Below are positions 8,698-20,500 of a stretch of 64,000 bases of DNA, one piece after another. Both the position numbers and the translations under genes were made by a program. The notes under the pieces are model-generated. The model had not been told where the DNA came from, made no database searches, and was given only the letters and a program-made list of their open reading frames with translations. This stretch comes from Gammaproteobacteria bacterium (GTDB taxonomy: Bacteria; Pseudomonadota; Gammaproteobacteria; Enterobacterales; Kangiellaceae). The DNA lies in NCBI GenBank assembly GCA_013373375.1, contig JABXHY010000032.1:40736-104735 (forward strand). Direction: 5' to 3'. Every line of letters starts with the position of its first letter. Positions within the stretch are counted from its first letter, which is position 1.

Positions 8698-9650
8698 TAC
8701 TCTACCCGAATAGTATTTTTGTTTTCGACGACAACCTGCAAGGCTCGACAAAATGTATCGTAATCATAATCAAGGTCAACCATACGACGTTCAAAGCGAG
8801 TCCCAATAATTCTATATAAGGAAGAAAATATCGCTCCGTATAATGTCGTTTTCAAAGCAAGTGCTAGTTGAGGAGAAAGCGATTCCACCGTTACGTCGGA
8901 CCCAAGACTGTCAAACATGGTAATCAAACCGATTATGGTTCCGATTAATCCAAATAATGGCATTGCACTGGATACAAAATCAAAATTTGAACTTGATGAC
9001 TCATATAACTCGTGACACTCGACATAATAAGAGTGAGCAACAAATTCGGCGTAATCGAAATTCTTTCCCGATGAAACCACTTCTTGAATATCGCGACTAA
9101 GTGAGTTATCCGGTAAGCCAATCGGTCTACCTTCTTCGACCAAACCCACCGCAATACTGCCATCACGTCCTCTTTGTATGTTAAGTAAATTTTGCAAAGC
9201 AACTAATGTTTCCTGCATGTTCGATGCTTTACTGTTTAAATGCTTAGAGGAGAAGAAAATAATAAACGATGAGAACATTAACTTAATAAGCCCAAGCCCA
9301 GTTACGTAAATCAACAGCCCTATGGAAATTGTAAACATGGAGATAAAGTAATTTTCTGTGATAAAAAATACGGACGCCACGACCAACATGATTCCAAAAC
9401 CTATTAATCCGGCAAATCCGGCTCCAGCAGACGATTGCTTTACCGCTCGGGTGGTCTTATTAAAAGACGGATAATAAGTATCTTCTTCCTTTGCCTCCGC
9501 TTTATCTTGCGGCAAATACTCACCTGTCATTTCTCCATATTCAGGTTCATGATTCTGGTCATTCTCTTGATCGATAGCTTTCCCTTGATCAATTCGATTT
9601 TCATGATCACTTCCATTCCCATGCTCATTCTCATGCTTATCATTGCTCAT
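8697..9650 (-). CDS. MotA/TolQ/ExbB-family proton channel protein
   Basis: A 317-residue protein with four predicted helices (about 75-97, 100-130, 225-250 and 260-283). The hallmark of the family is at about 228-250 (PLFGLIGTIIGLITMF) and the next helix follows after LSPQLALALKTTLYG. A family-typical cytoplasmic loop of ~90 residues separates helices 2 and 3. Unusual is a ~65-residue hydrophilic N-terminal tail very rich in Asn, Asp, Glu and His. The start codon overlaps the upstream gene by 11 nt. MotA/TolQ proteins form a pentamer around two MotB/TolR subunits and convert proton flow into movement; that role is inferred here from family and operon. Confidence 0.9.
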   Translation of the reverse strand: MSNDKHENEHGNGSDHENRIDQGKAIDQENDQNHEPEYGEMTGEYLPQDKAEAKEEDTYYPSFNKTTRAVKQSSAGAGFAGLIGFGIMLVVASVFFITENYFISMFTISIGLLIYVTGLGLIKLMFSSFIIFFSSKHLNSKASNMQETLVALQNLLNIQRGRDGSIAVGLVEEGRPIGLPDNSLSRDIQEVVSSGKNFDYAEFVAHSYYVECHELYESSSSNFDFVSSAMPLFGLIGTIIGLITMFDSLGSDVTVESLSPQLALALKTTLYGAIFSSLYRIIGTRFERRMVDLDYDYDTFCRALQVVVENKNTIRVE

Positions 9651-11940
9651 TATTTTCGCTCTCTTCTTTTATCTCTTCTTCTTTACCTTCGTCGTTCGCT
9701 TTTTCTATCGCTTCACGAATAGCCTGTTTCTCTTGTTCAATGATCGAAATGTACCGATCATTATATTGATAAGCATCATAGCCAATCCATCCGAATACAC
9801 TGATGACACTTATAGAAAATAGTAACTTAAAATAAAACCGTAATCTGGGGCTCTTTCGCTCACTCATCGGGTGCACACAAAACATTGAGAGCCATACTAT
9901 TCGATCACATTCATCGGTTCTAAAAAACTTTCGCTTACGCTCATCAAGCATTTTGTTAACTTCAGTAAATATTTTATCCTGACTTTCAAGTATTAAATGA
10001 GATAAGCGACGAGAGGTTATAAATCCTTTGTTTCGGGTCATCTGGAAATACAGGTGTTGAATTAGGTGATGCAAACCAAAGTTAAGAACAACAAACGTAT
10101 CCGCTATCCTAGAAAAGTATTTTGATAACACAAAGTTGTATGATTTTTTCTTAGCACCCACTTTATAACGAAAGTAAAAATAAAAGGTAGTAAACACGTG
10201 CTCGTGCCTTAATAGACCGCCAAGCTTTTGCAGAATAATCCCAAATAAAAAGTCTTTATCATCGAGACTTGAGTCGTCTACCTCTGCGTCCTCGTCGTAT
10301 GGTGCATTATATTGAGCGTCCTCAAGTAACAGGGCTTCAACGATTTGCATATCATCAAAATTGTCCGACATTAAAGATGGTAAGTCATCTTGAGGCTCAA
10401 ACTCAGGATAGATAATACCTTTCGCATTTCGACTTTTAGCTTCCAATGAAGCTTTTCTGTGGTTAACATTATCCGAATAAAACTCAGACATTCTTTCAAG
10501 CGCAGTATTTCTTTTCGAGTCACTCATCGAAAACAAACTTTTCTTTTTTTGCTCCAAATTTAAGTTTGGCTGTAAAGAAAATGCATTAGCATAACGATAA
10601 ACAGGCTTAACCAGTTTTTTCACATAATCTCTGGCGATCGCTAAATCAATCAACTCCTTTTCGATTACGATACGAGGTCTTGTCAATCCTCCTGCATAAC
10701 TCATAACACCTTTATTTTTTCCTGGTATGAATACTACGTCATCTACCAGTTGTTTATTGAGCGTCACGCCATTTCTTTTTAAGTATCCAATCAGGTACCG
10801 TTTTACTTTGATATGAGTTAAGGAATTATAATCGAGGTGCCCGTCGACCAACTTAACATCCAAACTCATCGCAAACACATCCAGCAGTAAACCGATCCAA
10901 TAACAAATTAAAAGGCCTGCTGTTGGTAAAACGAAAATAACAATAGTCTCATTACTAATACCCATATCTTTAGAGTAAGTATAAATGCCATAAAAATACG
11001 CTGTAAAAAGTAATCCAATAAACAAAAGCTTAATAACAAAGGTTACAAAAAACGCTTTAATCACTGGGAATAAAGCATTTTGCTTAATACGCTCAATACC
11101 CTGTAAATGAGGCACCACAATTTGGAATATTAGAATTAAAAAGTAAGCCCAAATACATCCACCAAGAATGGTAATTAACCACCAGTAGGTTTCGGTTAAT
11201 GGCATCACAGCATTGATAATTTGACTAAAGTTTATGTAGTTTTTTGCGATCGGATAACTTAAAACTAAGAGACAAACTAAAAGGTAAGGATAAAAATATC
11301 GCCGAATGATCTGTTTTCTTTCGGTATGTTTCCTTGGCTTACCTATAAATGTAAGCAAATAAGGAAAACAAATGAATAAAACCAGACCAATAAAAATCTC
11401 ATTACTAAAATAGGCCGTAGAGACCGGTTGTTCTGATGTTTGTGCAACCGGAGTATCTTCAGTATCGATTATACGATATTGCCTTTGCTCTAATATTCCG
11501 CCTTTCTCCAGAAAAGCCTGAAAAGCAGAGAAAGCTTCCATTCTTAATTTCAACATAGTCGTTGAGCGAACGGATATTGAGCCGGTTTCGACCAAGTTAC
11601 CGGTTCGAACATCATAGACTCGATAATCAATGTAAGACTCCCCGACTTCACCAAGCATCAATGCATCGATATTATCTTCGCGGTAGATATCGATCAGGCA
11701 ACTGCTAGAGCGATTAACACAAGAAGCTTCTTTTTCGGACTTTATTATGGGTATAAATCGAGCATAACCAGAAAGATCGTTGTATAAATTCTTTTCCAGT
11801 GCATTAACTAACCAGGACGGCTGTTGATCAACCGAGACAAAGCTAACCACATACTTGCCCTTAACGACTTCTTCATTGGCATGAAGTGAGTTCGTTGCAA
11901 TTATAAGGCTAGAGAGTAATATGAAGAATAAACGCAGCAA
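9640..11940 (-). CDS. Polytopic membrane protein with TolB-N-like periplasmic domain
   Basis: A 766-residue first gene of the operon. It has a signal peptide (about 1-21), then a periplasmic domain (about 25-165) resembling the TolB N-terminal/CsgG-like fold: an amphipathic segment ending in YARFIPI, then IDALMLGEV and YRVYDVRTG. Five membrane segments follow at about 175-200, 213-232, 252-277, 290-320 and 328-352. A ~340-residue soluble part comes next, and a last helix (about 707-727) with a Glu/Lys-rich tail. The segment around SYAGGLTRPRIVIEKELIDL recalls the pre-HExxH region of M48 peptidases, but no HExxH is present. The start codon is TTG; an in-frame TGA lies 9 bp upstream and no ATG gives the leader. 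Function unknown. Confidence 0.8.
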   Translation of the reverse strand: MLRLFFILLSSLIIATNSLHANEEVVKGKYVVSFVSVDQQPSWLVNALEKNLYNDLSGYARFIPIIKSEKEASCVNRSSSCLIDIYREDNIDALMLGEVGESYIDYRVYDVRTGNLVETGSISVRSTTMLKLRMEAFSAFQAFLEKGGILEQRQYRIIDTEDTPVAQTSEQPVSTAYFSNEIFIGLVLFICFPYLLTFIGKPRKHTERKQIIRRYFYPYLLVCLLVLSYPIAKNYINFSQIINAVMPLTETYWWLITILGGCIWAYFLILIFQIVVPHLQGIERIKQNALFPVIKAFFVTFVIKLLFIGLLFTAYFYGIYTYSKDMGISNETIVIFVLPTAGLLICYWIGLLLDVFAMSLDVKLVDGHLDYNSLTHIKVKRYLIGYLKRNGVTLNKQLVDDVVFIPGKNKGVMSYAGGLTRPRIVIEKELIDLAIARDYVKKLVKPVYRYANAFSLQPNLNLEQKKKSLFSMSDSKRNTALERMSEFYSDNVNHRKASLEAKSRNAKGIIYPEFEPQDDLPSLMSDNFDDMQIVEALLLEDAQYNAPYDEDAEVDDSSLDDKDFLFGIILQKLGGLLRHEHVFTTFYFYFRYKVGAKKKSYNFVLSKYFSRIADTFVVLNFGLHHLIQHLYFQMTRNKGFITSRRLSHLILESQDKIFTEVNKMLDERKRKFFRTDECDRIVWLSMFCVHPMSERKSPRLRFYFKLLFSISVISVFGWIGYDAYQYNDRYISIIEQEKQAIREAIEKANDEGKEEEIKEESENNEQ

Positions 11941-12351
11941 TTTTATTCAACTTTTTAGTTTGTTATTAAATTAATATGACGTTTTCTAGAGTTGAACATG
12001 CTCCCTTTTCCTTCTGGGACTTCTAACAAATAGTTCATACCGTCTTTAAAGTCAAAATTTGTCAATGAGATTTAAGAGTACTCTCCTTACTCTTACTCAC
12101 AAAGGGCATTCATCACAGTGTTAAAAACTTGAAGTAATAAAAAGCACCAGATTTATCTGTAAATGATAAGATTGGTAATATTGACAGCTAAAATGTGATG
12201 GGGTTGTACTTTCTTGAATCAGGAACATTCCGTGCCATTTATGAATTTAGATGACTCAAAAGCAAAATGTGTATCCATTAGAAATACTTTCACTTAGTAC
12301 AGAATATTAACCTTAAGAATAAAAATAACTTCCATAGGAATTTAACGACTG
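11941..12351. other. Intergenic region upstream of the stator-like operon
   Basis: A 411-bp AT-rich gap. It must carry the promoter of the 11940-to-4479 operon and the 3' end of the MepA-like gene. I see no credible ORF, strong terminator or long repeat. A short open stretch around 12241 is too small to support. Confidence 0.5.
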
Positions 12352-13059
12352 TCAGTGTTCACAAGGAATATCAAAGTCAACGTGGTAGTGTTCGTCATGT
12401 CTGACCCAAGAAGGTCGTTCTGAAAACTGTACATTTGCCTTTAAATAGGCACCGTACTGAGTTTTAAATAGATTGGGTTGTAATTCAGGATCGAATATTA
12501 CACGCCATAAATCATGGCCTTGTGCTTTGGCTTGTTGATGTAAGGCAACAACATGAGCAGCTATGGCCTCATAATCAATATATAGTCCATCATAATGATC
12601 TTTTTTATCAAACTCGATATCGTAGCCAAATCGATTGAAAGGATTTGTTGGAAGTTGAACAGACCGCCCTTCCTTGTTAACAACCGGCGTCATAAAGTCA
12701 ACCGATAATCCATTGCGATGAGTTTTGTGCGGTTTAAATTCACCACCTGACTCAAATCCCGTTTCCGCATATTTATAGAGCTTCTCAGGTTGTTCTTTTT
12801 CTAATTGCTTATAGGCCGCTAGAATAATCTTTTTTACTTCAGAGTGGACATAGGTTCTGCCTGCAATACGAGCAACGGTACTATAAACCACAAAATTTGG
12901 ACCGCTTGATGGCAGTTGAACGCCGTTACTTAATTTTCCATTTGATGTCGTTCCATAACACACACTCGAGTCGCCCGCTGCAATCAATGGCAAGGTCATA
13001 AGAGGAAAAATCAATAAACATAGTACACGCTGCATTTGGTTTAAATAGTTCTTCTTCAT
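12352..13059 (-). CDS. MepA-like penicillin-insensitive murein endopeptidase
   Basis: A 235-residue exported protein with a hydrophobic leader to about residue 28 (PLIAAG). It shows the LAS-peptidase pattern: THRNGLSVDFMTPV around 113-126 supplies candidate zinc-ligand His and Asp, and HDEHYHVDF near the C-terminus supplies the H-x-H catalytic and ligand histidines. MepA-type enzymes cleave D,D cross-links of peptidoglycan in the periplasm. The N-terminal half is diverged and lacks the usual GGPM/GHASHQ wording, so substrate specificity is uncertain. It is monocistronic, or follows the M24 gene with an 80-bp gap. Confidence 0.75.
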   Translation of the reverse strand: MKKNYLNQMQRVLCLLIFPLMTLPLIAAGDSSVCYGTTSNGKLSNGVQLPSSGPNFVVYSTVARIAGRTYVHSEVKKIILAAYKQLEKEQPEKLYKYAETGFESGGEFKPHKTHRNGLSVDFMTPVVNKEGRSVQLPTNPFNRFGYDIEFDKKDHYDGLYIDYEAIAAHVVALHQQAKAQGHDLWRVIFDPELQPNLFKTQYGAYLKANVQFSERPSWVRHDEHYHVDFDIPCEH

Positions 13060-13123
13060 TTTAAAAGTTAATACTTTTCAAGCTAACTTATTATCTACTC
13101 ACTTCATTAAACGCGAGTCGTCT

Positions 13124-13140
13124 AAATCACTCAGTGATTT
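13124..13140. promoter_or_regulatory. 17-bp palindrome at the 3' end of the M24 peptidase gene
   Basis: AAATCACT (13124-13131), one base, AGTGATTT (13133-13140). It overlaps the last base of the stop codon of the M24 gene. It could be a binding site or an RNA structure. The one-base loop makes a classical terminator unlikely. Confidence 0.25.
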
Positions 13141-14513
13141 TACTTTACAAAATGAAATCCAGTTTGACGACCACCCAGGTAGTTTACTTTTCCATTTTGA
13201 TATATCGCTGTTTGTTCTAACATCACTTGAATCTTTTGATTATCCCACTCAGGAAGTTGAACTTTAACATTACCTTCAATGGCATACGCTGTATTGTTGT
13301 ATAGCGGCCAGTCTCCTTGAACAGGCGTTGGCCCCTGGTTATCCCACATCCCTATTGTAGGTCCTACAGCATGACCTACATACCCTATGGGATGAGTATA
13401 AACGCTACCGTCGACGTTTTTTCTTTTTAATTCTTTTAACGTATTACTTAATATTTGATTACCGCTTAATCCAGTTTTGAAGTTACTGGTTAAAATATCC
13501 TGCCAGCGATTACCCTCTTCCATTGCTTTCACGATACCTTTCGGTAATGTGAACTCATCGAGTTTCGCGACATAGCCCATTTCTTGTGTGTCAGTGCATA
13601 ATGTTAAATAACAAATGCCAACATCGGTGTGGAGAATATCGCCGGGCAAAATCACACGACCAGAACGACCAAAAAAACTCACATGCGAAGTATTATCGTC
13701 GCCTTGACGTTGAGTTGAAACCGATGGCTGGAACCAGGGACGTAACTGTAAATCTTCAAATCGTTGACGAATAAACCAGGCAACATCATCGGCAGTGGTG
13801 ACGCCCGGAACAATGGTTTTACGAGAAAATGCCTCAGCAATCACGCTTCGTGCTAACTTTACAATATCAGGATAAATTGCCAACTCAGGTTCCGTTCGTG
13901 TTTCAAACCAACGTATAACCATGGACTCGGAGGATACCAAGCGTTGTTGGTATTTATCCGGTAGCGCTTCCATTAAAAGTTGTTTAATACCGGAAGTAAG
14001 ACCGTCAGCCAACGCCCAGTTTTGACTAGTGTTAATACCTATTTTTTTAGGGTCGTATTGCTGAATTATTTCTGCAAGTCGCTGCCATTGTTCTTGCTTA
14101 GTGCCACCTTCCCAACGAGTCTTGTAAACGTCACCGATGGAATAACGACTTACACTGAATCGCTCAACGCCGTTATCGTTTTTAGCAAACACTAAAATGG
14201 TGGTTCTACGAGCTGCAAAAGTTGGCTGCGGAACTAAGGTATAAAATAAAGCATCCTCGCCGTATTCTCGATTAATCACAATCCACATATCGAGCTCAGA
14301 TGCTTCCATCAGCTTTGGTAAAAGATTATCCAGGCGGTAATTTAAAAGCTTATTTATAACATTTGCGCGTTCTCGAAATGGCAGAACTTTCCCGGCGTAA
14401 TTTACACTTAAACCCTGCTCCGCCGCAGATGCCTGTTTAAATGACCAAATCCCTATGTTAACCGCAGCAATAAACACAATCGAAAAAAATATACTTCGAT
14501 TTCGTCTGGTCAT
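13140..14513 (-). CDS. Exported M24-family metallopeptidase (Xaa-Pro aminopeptidase-like)
   Basis: A 457-residue protein with an N-terminal signal/anchor (about 9-31, ending near ASAAEQ). It has a creatinase-N-like domain and then a pita-bread C-terminal domain. All five metal ligands of M24 are visible: Asp in LHTDVG, Asp in LCTDTQ, His in THPIGYVGHAVGP, Glu in AIEGNV and Glu in MLEQTA. It probably hydrolyses peptides with proline at position 2 in the periplasm. It lies 14 bp downstream of ligA on the same strand, so it may be transcribed with the smc-zipA-ligA block. Confidence 0.88.
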   Translation of the reverse strand: MTRRNRSIFFSIVFIAAVNIGIWSFKQASAAEQGLSVNYAGKVLPFRERANVINKLLNYRLDNLLPKLMEASELDMWIVINREYGEDALFYTLVPQPTFAARRTTILVFAKNDNGVERFSVSRYSIGDVYKTRWEGGTKQEQWQRLAEIIQQYDPKKIGINTSQNWALADGLTSGIKQLLMEALPDKYQQRLVSSESMVIRWFETRTEPELAIYPDIVKLARSVIAEAFSRKTIVPGVTTADDVAWFIRQRFEDLQLRPWFQPSVSTQRQGDDNTSHVSFFGRSGRVILPGDILHTDVGICYLTLCTDTQEMGYVAKLDEFTLPKGIVKAMEEGNRWQDILTSNFKTGLSGNQILSNTLKELKRKNVDGSVYTHPIGYVGHAVGPTIGMWDNQGPTPVQGDWPLYNNTAYAIEGNVKVQLPEWDNQKIQVMLEQTAIYQNGKVNYLGGRQTGFHFVK

Positions 14514-14527
14514 AATCGTTGGTCCTA

Positions 14528-16543
<2,016 letters not shown>

Positions 16544-17509
16544 CTAATGTTTTGTAAGAGTTTTTCGACGATATTCGTTAATTTGTTCTAAATCGTGTTG
16601 ATAAGTTTGCTCAGTAAATACACTTCGCCGGCTATCCATAATCTTACCACCCAACTGTTTTTTAATTCCTCTTGCGGCCTCGACCATTGCTTTGTAAGCA
16701 ACTTCAGGTTCGGCTGGCCCAGGAACCCCCATAAAAAATGAAATTCCTTTAAAACTTTCGTTTTGCATGTTATCCAAATCAAAAACACCGGGATTAAAAG
16801 CATTTGCCACAGAAAAATATTTATTCTTTGTGCTATTCGCCGCCTTGAAACGATGAAATATATTCATATCACCAAACCGACAACCGTTTTCGATAAGTTG
16901 TGATAACAGTTCTTGGCCATGGAATGCATTATCGTCATTCGCTAATAGCGTTAACGAAAATATTAGCTCAGGTTCAACAAGATCATCAGCGGCATCACTG
17001 TCTACATCGCCACTGGATTCACTTGCTGTCATCGATTCGTCTTCATTGATTTGTTCTTTCACCGAAAAGTCATCACGACGAGCGACAATAGCATCGGATT
17101 GCTCTTCGCTGTTTAACTCGTCATTGACAAGATCGTTATTAGAATAGCCATCATTAAAAAACTGCTCATCATTTGGCTCTCGACGAATCGTCTCAGACAA
17201 AGGAGCTTGGTCAACTGGACCTCGAGTTGATTGAACGCTTTTATTTTTTGAACCTGTGTTGTGTAACGCCGATTCTTGCGAGTTAGATTTTGCTTCTACG
17301 GCATCTGAATCTGACGACTGGCGCACGCGCACTTCACCCACGCCATCTAAATCAAAACCTTGGTTATCTCGCGCTTTGGGATCTAAATCGACCGTGAAGG
17401 ATCGTTTTAACTGCTTTTTTCTTTGGCTTTTACGATAGCCATCATAAGCAACGACACCAATTATTATGACACCTATTACGGCTAATATTATGCGTAATTC
17501 CGATTCCAT
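16544..17509 (-). CDS. zipA: Cell division protein ZipA
   Basis: A 321-residue protein. An N-terminal membrane anchor (about 5-23, followed by basic YRKSQRKKQLKR) leads into a long acidic, low-complexity linker (about 40-180). The C-terminal FtsZ-binding domain (about 185-315) includes NGCRFGDMNIFHR, FSVANAFNPGVFDL and GISFFMGVPGP. ZipA tethers FtsZ to the inner membrane at the division septum. It lies between smc (12 bp) and ligA (3 bp), which supports the assignment. Confidence 0.96.
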   Translation of the reverse strand: MESELRIILAVIGVIIIGVVAYDGYRKSQRKKQLKRSFTVDLDPKARDNQGFDLDGVGEVRVRQSSDSDAVEAKSNSQESALHNTGSKNKSVQSTRGPVDQAPLSETIRREPNDEQFFNDGYSNNDLVNDELNSEEQSDAIVARRDDFSVKEQINEDESMTASESSGDVDSDAADDLVEPELIFSLTLLANDDNAFHGQELLSQLIENGCRFGDMNIFHRFKAANSTKNKYFSVANAFNPGVFDLDNMQNESFKGISFFMGVPGPAEPEVAYKAMVEAARGIKKQLGGKIMDSRRSVFTEQTYQHDLEQINEYRRKTLTKH

Positions 17510-17521
17510 AAGCGGCTATCC

Positions 17522-20500
17522 TTATTGTGACGCCAATGCCGCTGCTTCATCAATATCAACGGCAACCAATCGCGATACGCCTGGCTCTTGCATCGTAACA
17601 CCCGCTAACTGATGCGCCATTTCCATCGCAACTTTATTGTGAGAAATATAAATAAACTGCACACGTTCCGACATACTTTTAACCAAATTACAAAAACGAC
17701 CAACGTTAGCATCATCTAATGGAGCATCGACCTCATCCAGCATACAGAAAGGCGCTGGATTCAATTGGAAGATAGAGAATACTAACGCAATTGCGGTTAA
17801 CGCTTTTTCTCCACCCGATAACAAATGAATCGTTGAGTTACGTTTTCCTGGTGGGCGAGCCATTACCGTAACACCAGTGTCTAATAAGTCTTCACCGGTA
17901 AGTTCCAGATACGCATGGCCACCACCAAAAACTTTCGGGAATAAATCTTTCAATCCAGTATTAATTTTTTCGAAAGTTTCTTTAAAGCGTGTACGAGTTT
18001 CTTTATCAATTTTTCTAATCGCGGCTTCAAGTGTTTCAAGCGCTTCAGCCAAATCTTCATGTTGAGCATCAAGATAAACTTTACGTTCTTCTTGTTGTTT
18101 GTGCTCGTCTATTGCAGCGAGATTTATCGCACCTAAACGTTGAATCTTCGCGTTTATCGCTTCTATCTGTTCTTGCCAGTCATGCTCGTTGGCTTCTTCA
18201 GGAATCGTTTTGGCAATATCTTCAATCGATAAGTCTTCTTCTGCCAAAGTTTCGGCTTGGGTATTTTGTCGAGTTTTACACTCTTGCCATTCCATCCGAG
18301 CTCTTTCAAGTCGACTGCGAATGGCCTGTGAAGCTTGTTCTGCTTCCATACGTTTTTTATCAAAGGCACGAAGATTATTATCGGCTTCTGTTACTTTTTC
18401 ACGAGCCGACTTTAGTTCTTCTTCTACTAGTAAACGTTTCTCTAATGCTTCTTCGAGTTCAATTTTTTGTTCGTCACCTGGCTCTGAAAGATTATTAAGC
18501 GAGTCTTCCAGTTCTATTTTCCGACTTTGCAGTTGAGCTAACTGCTGATCCATACGTTGGAAATTATTTTGTGCCGAGCTCATTTCAGTTTTAATTGACT
18601 CGACTCTTAAGGCCAACTTGTGAGCAACATCTTTAGCATCGCGTGCACGATTTCGCGCTTGCTCTAATTGCGCTTTAATTTCTTCACGCTTAATCATTAA
18701 TGCGTCTTTTTGATCCGTGTCGCTCGCCATGTGCTCGACTAACTCTTGAATCAAAGCTCGGCTCGACGCCATCGATCGTTCGTCATCTTTCATTTGCTGA
18801 ATCGCTTCAGCTTTTTCTTTATTGAGCTTCTCAATACGATTACGAGTTTGTTCTAATTTGGCTTGTTGACTACCGACCTTAACTCGTAACTCACTGTATT
18901 TTTTGTTGGCAACTTGAAGATCCCGTTGTTTTTGTTCCCAACTGGATTCAAGGTCGCGTATTTTATCGCGCAGTTCTTGATCTTGCTCTTCAAGTTCTTC
19001 GAGTAAATTTTGTTTTTCTTCAAGAGTTACTGTAAGTTCTTTTAATTCTGCTTCACGTTCGACCAAACCAGCTTCTGACTGAGTGGCACGTGACACTTTT
19101 ATCCAATTGCGACCTAACCAAATGCCGTCTTGAGTGATAACACTTTCACCCTCTGCCAACTGTTCTTGCAAGCTTGTCGCTTCTGCCAAACTGTTGGCCG
19201 TTTTGATACTGGCTAATACATCTAAACTGCCGACTGATGACGTTACTTTTGCCGCTAGCGAATCACTTGCAGCATTTCCGTTTACTGCATTACGACGGAA
19301 TAAAGTTAAATCACCATCTTTTAATTCATCTAACTTATTCGCAATGTCAAAGTCATCAACCAGCACTGCGTGCAAGGTGTCGCCCAATACCGTTTCAACC
19401 GCTTTCTCCCAGCCCGATGCAACTTCAACTTGTTCTAACAGTCGACCATTTTGAGCAAGACCTTTTGACTCAAGCCATTGGTCAGTCGATGAGTTATCGT
19501 GGCCTAGAGCTGCGGCTTGAAGAGCTTCTAAGGAGACTTTGCGACCGTTCATTTGCTGAACTTCTTTTCGCAGGATGTCCATTTCTTCTGTTTTATGACG
19601 TCGTTGATCGCGTAATTCGTTTATTTTCTCAACCGACTCATCCACCACTTCGGCTAAGGTGGCAGCTTCCATTTCAACTTTTGAAAGTTCCGCCGATGCA
19701 TCAACTACCGATTGTTCCATCGGTTCAGACTCTAAGCCGCTTAACTCGCGATCCATTGCATCTAAACGTGCATTCAAGCGGGTTAAGTGAGCTTCAAGCG
19801 ATTGAATTCGAGTTTTTTCGACCTCGAGCCGTTGAGTATTACCCGATGCCCCCTGGTTGAAGCTATCCCAATCCTGTTGCCAATGATTCATGGACTCTTC
19901 AAGCTGGAGGAGCTGTTCATTAGCAGCTTCAACCGTCTCGTTTTGCATCTCTAGCTCAGGTTCGTTTTCGAGCAACTCTTCTTTTAACTGTTCCAAACGA
20001 CTTTCATCGCTCATTTTTTGTTCAGTTAAGTGTTTGAGAGAGGCAGACGCGTTTTGAATATCTTCCTGCAACTGCACACGACGTTCAGATGAGTGCTTGA
20101 TGCTTTGCTCTAATCGAGCGATATCGGCACCAATTCCATAAAATCGACCTTGCACTTCATTGAATGAGTCGCTGAGCTCAACATGAAGATCTCGAGTTTG
20201 TTCTATTTCTGCATCAGCACGACGTTGTTCTGCAATTCTTGACTCCAGTTCGGTCTCTAATTGACCAATTAAACTGTTGTACTCTTGAATTTGCTGATTA
20301 AACCGCTGCCATCGAAGGACCGATAATTGAGATTTTAACTCTCGCTCTTCCGATTTAAATTCTTTGTATTTCATTGCGGCTGTGGCTTGGCGCTGTAAGT
20401 GAGCCAGCTGTTTGCCGAGTTCTTCACGAATATCTTCTAAGCGCTCGAGGTTCTCTCGAGTGTGTCGAATACGGTTCTCGGTTTCGCGACGTCGCTCTTT

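Noticed and set aside
4479..11940. Zorya anti-phage system
   Set aside because: MotA- and MotB-like genes are present, but there is no ZorC, ZorD helicase or ZorE nuclease and the other four genes do not match.
9640..11940. M48 metallopeptidase
   Set aside because: A stretch resembles the family, but the catalytic HExxH motif is absent.
18031..18536. Long plus-strand ORFs over smc
   Set aside because: Antisense shadows of the coiled-coil coding region, with low-complexity Leu/Ser composition.
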